DNA from: Clostridiales bacterium UBA4821
GTDB lineage: Bacteria; Bacillota; Clostridia; Acetivibrionales; UBA4821
Direction of reading: 5' to 3'
Assembly (NCBI GenBank): GCA_002402315.1
Contig: DHFP01000054.1
Location: 490-10,212 of the forward strand
DNA length: 9,723 bases
A program made the position numbers and the translations under genes. Below the pieces are notes generated by a model that was not told the DNA's origin, ran no database searches, and saw only the letters and a list, made by a program, of their open reading frames with translations. Positions 6,084 through 9,723 of this stretch are shown piece by piece; positions within the stretch are counted from its first letter, which is position 1, and every line of letters starts with the position of its first letter.

Positions 6084-7670
6084 TTGGCAGAAGGATATGT
6101 TGCATTTGTCCTGCACGCGCACTTACCTTTTATACGCCATCCGGAATACGATGACTTTCTCGAAGAAAGATGGCTTTTTGAAGCCATTTCTGAAACATAT
6201 ATACCTTTGATTAATTGCTTTAATCAATTGAAAGATGAAGGAGTTGGCTTTAAAGTTACCTTTTCAATTTCTCCACCTTTAATCTCCATGCTGACTGATG
6301 CATTATTGCAGGAACGCTACATTAATTACTTAAACAGGTTAATTGAGTTGTCAGAAAAAGAGACCGAAAGAAACAGGCATGCCCACGAATTTCATTCTCT
6401 GGCTTTAATGTACCGGAACAAGTATAAGAATGACCTGTACATTTTTGAAAAAAAATATAACAGGAATCTTATTACAGCTTTCAAAGAACTGCAGGACTTA
6501 GGTTTTATAGAAATAATAACCTCATCAGCTACCCATGGTTTTTTGCCTTTAATTAGTATTCACCCTGAAGCCGCGCGAGCACAGATTTTAGCAGGAATTG
6601 AGATCTACACCCGGCACTTTGGCTGCAAGCCAAGAGGTCTATGGCTTCCCGAGTGCGGCTACATACCTGAAATTGAAAAGTTTCTTGTTGAAAGCGGCAT
6701 TGAATACATAATAATGGAATCACATGGAGTCTTATTTGCTAACCCCAGACCTGTATACGGTACCTTTGCACCTATAGTATCCAAAAATGGAATCATTGCC
6801 TTTGGGAGGGATATAGAGTCTTCGAAGCAGGTTTGGAGTGCAGAAAACGGCTATCCAAGCGACTATGATTACCGTGACTTCTATAGGGATGTTGGATATG
6901 ACCTTGACATAAACTATGTGAAGCCTTACATTCTGCCGGATGGGCAAAGAATTCACACCGGTATAAAATACTATAAAATTACCGGTAAGACTTCAGACAA
7001 ACAGCCTTATAATCCTCGGCAAGCAATAAGCAAAACCCAGGTACACTCGGAGGATTTCTTAATAAACAGAATGGAGCAAATAGATTACCTAACCTCAAAA
7101 ATGGATAAACCTCCTGTTATTGTCTGTCCATACGATGCTGAACTATTCGGCCACTGGTGGCATGAAGGACCTAATTGGCTTTACGCTTTGTTAAAAAAAA
7201 TTGCAAGTATGTCCCAAAATATTGAATTAACCACTCCCGGAATATATATAGACAAGTATCCTTTAATGCAGGTAGCTTCCCCTTGTAGTTCCAGTTGGGG
7301 AGCTAAAGGCTATAATGAAATCTGGCTGAACCCTAATAATGATTGGATATATAGACATCTGCACAGAGCCGCCGAGAGGATGATAGAATTAGCTAATAGT
7401 TATCCAAAAGCCAATGGACTTGTAAAAGATGCTCTAAATCAAGCTGCAAGAGAACTATTGTTAGCACAAAGCAGTGACTGGGCATTTATCATGAAAGCAG
7501 AAACAATGGTTGAATACGCAAAGAAAAGAACCCAGGATCATATCAACAGATTCACCAAGCTTTATTATGATATTAAGGAAAATAATATAGATGAGAGTTG
7601 GTTAAGTGATATTCAATGGAAAGATAATATATTTCCTGATATTGACTACCGGATATATAGATCTGGCTAA
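6084..7670 (+). CDS. GH57-family 1,4-alpha-glucan branching enzyme (DUF1957, AmyC-like)
   Basis: This enzyme cleaves an alpha-1,4 bond in a linear glucan and re-attaches the released chain through an alpha-1,6 bond, making branch points of a glycogen-like polymer in the cytosol. From the TTG start the protein has 528 residues, normal for the family. The GH57 barrel opens with VLHAHLPFIRHPEY. The catalytic nucleophile Glu190 lies in GLWLPECGY and the acid/base Asp351 in YDAELFGHWW, so both catalytic residues are intact. The DUF1957-type C-terminal helical region includes SWGAKGYNEIWLNPNNDW around 404-421. The ATG at 6075 is an alternative start adding three residues. The gene follows DUF4912 in one operon and is divergent from the glycosyltransferase/nucleotidyltransferase pair. 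The TAA stop falls inside the left arm of a long palindrome, so the last residues may have been altered by insertion of that element. GH57 also contains amylases and glucanotransferases, but the DUF1957 architecture favours branching. Confidence 0.9.
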   Translation: MAEGYVAFVLHAHLPFIRHPEYDDFLEERWLFEAISETYIPLINCFNQLKDEGVGFKVTFSISPPLISMLTDALLQERYINYLNRLIELSEKETERNRHAHEFHSLALMYRNKYKNDLYIFEKKYNRNLITAFKELQDLGFIEIITSSATHGFLPLISIHPEAARAQILAGIEIYTRHFGCKPRGLWLPECGYIPEIEKFLVESGIEYIIMESHGVLFANPRPVYGTFAPIVSKNGIIAFGRDIESSKQVWSAENGYPSDYDYRDFYRDVGYDLDINYVKPYILPDGQRIHTGIKYYKITGKTSDKQPYNPRQAISKTQVHSEDFLINRMEQIDYLTSKMDKPPVIVCPYDAELFGHWWHEGPNWLYALLKKIASMSQNIELTTPGIYIDKYPLMQVASPCSSSWGAKGYNEIWLNPNNDWIYRHLHRAAERMIELANSYPKANGLVKDALNQAARELLLAQSSDWAFIMKAETMVEYAKKRTQDHINRFTKLYYDIKENNIDESWLSDIQWKDNIFPDIDYRIYRSG

Positions 7671-7793
7671 AAATGGTGATAAGCTTCGTATAACTGTGTT
7701 GTATTGAATTGCTGCGGTGCTCATATATCCCATATATGCTCCGCTTCCTCGCAATTCATGCGCCTTGTTCTACTCGCTTCTGACCATTTTTAG
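7667..7793. repeat. 127-bp imperfect palindrome between convergent GH57 and hypF genes
   Basis: Eleven-base perfect terminal arms, CTAAAAATGGT (7667-7677) and ACCATTTTTAG (7783-7793), are centred on 7730. The same centre holds a hairpin, CATATAT, CCC, ATATATG (7722-7738). Between them lie further matched blocks: AAGC/GCTT (7681-7684, 7776-7779), GAATTGC/GCAATTC (7706-7712, 7751-7757) and GCGG/CCGC (7714-7717, 7741-7744). The whole can fold into one long bulged stem. It looks richer in GC than the intergenic DNA around it. It could be a dispersed non-autonomous (MITE-like) repeat, a structured RNA, or a two-way terminator, since A5 and T5 runs lie in the outer arms. No ORF lies inside. Confidence 0.75.
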
Positions 7794-7851
7794 AAAGTAA
7801 GATTTAAAATTATACTTTAAACACAAACCAAGATATCAATTAATAATACTA

Positions 7852-9723
7852 TTACCTATAAGTAGACAATTTTGCAGCGGCTATGGCTGCCTGGCCTAGG
7901 GAGATTCCCCCGTCATTGCATGGAACAATCCGGTTAATTAATACTTTGAAGCCGGAGTCTGATAAATACTTTAAAGCCTTCTCGAGCAAAAGTTGATTTT
8001 GAAAAACGCCGCCGCCTAATACAACTGTATTTATCCCGTTCTTCTCCCTTATCTTCACGCAAACATCTACAATAGCCCGGGATATAGTGTTGTGAAAAAT
8101 TCCCGAAACATTATTTATTTCTTTACCATTTATCACATCTGAAACTATCCCTTTGATTGTTTTTCTAAAGTCGGCTACCAAAGTTTGCTCCTCACAGATT
8201 TCATACTCGTAAGTTCCTGTTTGTTCTGTGTCGGCAATTGCTTCAAGTTCTGCCGAAGCCTGCCCTTCATAATCATTATAATAACAAACTCCCAATATAG
8301 CCGACACTGCATCAAACAGCCTGCCTGCGCTGGATGTAGTTATTTTATTTACCCCGTACTGTATACTCCTCCACAAAACCGGCCACTGAAGCCTGGATAA
8401 TTCTTTTACGCATGTTATATCCATATCCATAAAGCTTTCATCAAAAGTATCCTGCAGATATGCACCTGCCATTCTCCACGGTTCTCTGACCGCCATTTCG
8501 CCCCCAGGCATAAATACCTGTCTGATATGGCCAGCTCTTATATAGTCATCTAATGCAGCAATTAAGAATTCACCTCCCCATACTGTCCTGTCAGGTCCAA
8601 AGCCAGTCCCGTCAAAAGCCACCCCTATAGCCTTGCCATCGAATTTATTCTCTGCCAGAATACTTGCAATATGAGCATGATGGTGCTGTACCTGAATAAC
8701 CGGAACCTTAACTTCATTGGCAAATTTAGTGGTTATATAATCCGGATGCATATCGTGGGCTACTATGTCCGGTGCAAAGTCTAAAACACCTCTATACTTT
8801 TCAATATTTTCTCTGTATACCTTCAGCGATTCCAGGTTGTTCAGTTCTCCCATATGCTGGCTTATGTATGCCCTTCCATCTTTTAATGCGCAAAAAGTGT
8901 TCTTTAAATCAGCACCAACCGAAAATATTTGCCCTTCTTTGTATTCATCATCAAATAAAATAGGTAAAGGAGCATATCCTCTCCCTCTCCGCAAGAATTG
9001 AACCTCTCCTGATACCGGTTTCACAACCGAGTCATCACAAGGCCTCAGAATCTCACGGTTATGAACCAAAAATGCGTCGGCTATCTGACCTAAAAGCTCA
9101 AATGCATCCTCATCTCCGGTTATTAACGGCTGGCCGCTAATATTTCCGCTCGTAGCAACAATTGCGTGGACACTGCTGTCAAATAAAAGTAAATGTATAC
9201 CTGTGTAAGGCAGCATAACCCCTAGTCTATTTAGTCCAGGGTTAACCTCTCCGGAAATCTTTGAACCGGTCTTCTGCCTGAGTAACACTATAGGCCTCTG
9301 CAAACTTAAAAGCAATTCCTCTTCGGCACTGGTTATCTCACAATTTTCGGCTGCCTCATTCAAGTCTTTAAACATAACAGCAAAGGGTTTGTACCTTCTT
9401 ATTTTTCTTTCCCTTAGCTTTGATACAGCATTATCACTGGCTGCATCACAAACCAGGTGATAGCCGCCTATACCTTTGACTGCCAGAATGAACCCCTGCT
9501 TTAACATTGCTCTGGCATTCTCAAATGGATCACCAGTTATTTCGCAACCGCTCTTATCTACTAACTTAATCTTAGGCCCACATTCAGGGCAGCATATAGT
9601 CTGAGCATGGTACCGCCTGTTTCCAGAGTCGGAAAATTCTTTCTCGCATTCCTTGCACATTTTGAAAGGCTCCATCGTAGTATTACATCTATCATATGGA
9701 AGCCTGTGAATAATAGTAAACCT
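7852..9723 (-). CDS. hypF: HypF, carbamoyltransferase for [NiFe]-hydrogenase maturation (N-terminal part off the window)
   Basis: HypF uses carbamoyl phosphate and ATP to carbamoylate the C-terminal cysteine of HypE, the first step in making the cyanide ligands of the [NiFe] active site. Translation is open to the right edge, where RFTIIHRLPYDR...NTT precedes the apparent Met at 9675 and matches internal HypF sequence. The gene therefore continues past 9723 and that Met is not the start. The 623 visible residues contain the second zinc finger (Cys23, 26, 45, 48; CX2CX18CX2C) and a YrdC/Sua5-like domain at about 65-255 with KGIGGYHLVCDA, RKIRRYKPFAVM and SGNISGQPL. A Kae1-like domain follows at about 265-620 with HHHAH at 347-351, AFDGTGFG, SSAGRLFDAVSAILG, GGGVFQN and NDGGISLGQA. 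The acylphosphatase domain and first zinc finger are missing because of the window edge. HypF is usually about 750 residues. No other hyp gene follows it, so it ends its transcription unit, convergent with the GH57 gene. Confidence 0.96.
   Translation of the reverse strand, partial: RFTIIHRLPYDRCNTTMEPFKMCKECEKEFSDSGNRRYHAQTICCPECGPKIKLVDKSGCEITGDPFENARAMLKQGFILAVKGIGGYHLVCDAASDNAVSKLRERKIRRYKPFAVMFKDLNEAAENCEITSAEEELLLSLQRPIVLLRQKTGSKISGEVNPGLNRLGVMLPYTGIHLLLFDSSVHAIVATSGNISGQPLITGDEDAFELLGQIADAFLVHNREILRPCDDSVVKPVSGEVQFLRRGRGYAPLPILFDDEYKEGQIFSVGADLKNTFCALKDGRAYISQHMGELNNLESLKVYRENIEKYRGVLDFAPDIVAHDMHPDYITTKFANEVKVPVIQVQHHHAHIASILAENKFDGKAIGVAFDGTGFGPDRTVWGGEFLIAALDDYIRAGHIRQVFMPGGEMAVREPWRMAGAYLQDTFDESFMDMDITCVKELSRLQWPVLWRSIQYGVNKITTSSAGRLFDAVSAILGVCYYNDYEGQASAELEAIADTEQTGTYEYEICEEQTLVADFRKTIKGIVSDVINGKEINNVSGIFHNTISRAIVDVCVKIREKNGINTVVLGGGVFQNQLLLEKALKYLSDSGFKVLINRIVPCNDGGISLGQAAIAAAKLSTYR

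Noticed and set aside
8185..9001. Plus-strand ORFs opposite hypF
   Set aside because: They are antisense to conserved HypF coding sequence and resemble no family.
9673..9675. Met at 9675 as the start of hypF
   Set aside because: The frame stays open to 9723 and the extra residues (RFTIIHRLPYDR, NTT) match internal HypF sequence, so the gene is cut by the window edge.

Overview
The window looks like chromosomal DNA of a low-GC, endospore-forming anaerobe of the Clostridia. The reasons are an AT-rich base composition, strong Shine-Dalgarno sites, frequent GTG/TTG starts, a sporulation gene (spoIVA) at the left edge and a [NiFe]-hydrogenase maturation gene (hypF) at the right edge. The genus cannot be named from the sequence alone. 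No tRNA, rRNA, CRISPR array, transposase or phage gene was seen.

Layout, left to right. (1) 1-847, minus: the first 282 codons of spoIVA, cut by the window edge. (2) 848-1089: a short intergenic region holding a rho-independent terminator for the gene upstream. (3) 1090-3528, minus: a sugar-1-phosphate nucleotidyltransferase fused to a left-handed beta-helix and a degenerate phosphohexomutase domain. (4) 3645-5072, minus: a GT4 glycosyltransferase of the glycogen/starch-synthase-like type with an unusual lysine-rich tail. (5) 5073-5482: a very AT-rich divergent control region. (6) 5483-6040, plus: a DUF4912 protein. (7) 6084-7670, plus: a GH57 (DUF1957) 1,4-alpha-glucan branching enzyme. (8) 7667-7793: a 127-bp imperfect palindrome that overlaps the GH57 stop codon. 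(9) 7852-9723, minus: hypF, lacking only its N-terminal part, which lies beyond the right edge.

The four central genes form two divergent pairs sharing one control region and make sense as one alpha-glucan module. The nucleotidyltransferase would supply an activated sugar, the GT4 enzyme would polymerise it, and the GH57 enzyme would add alpha-1,6 branches. DUF4912 is an uncharacterised partner translated just ahead of the branching enzyme. The classical glgC/glgA/glgB set is not in the window. The degenerate mutase domain suggests a structural or regulatory rather than catalytic role. A link to sporulation is suggested only by the neighbouring spoIVA, which a terminator separates from the module.

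The items most worth a second look are the 127-bp palindrome at the GH57/hypF junction, the pseudo-mutase fusion, the noncanonical glucan module with its DUF4912 partner, and the basic tail on the glycosyltransferase. Three start codons were also reassigned: GTG for spoIVA, and TTG for the nucleotidyltransferase and the branching enzyme.
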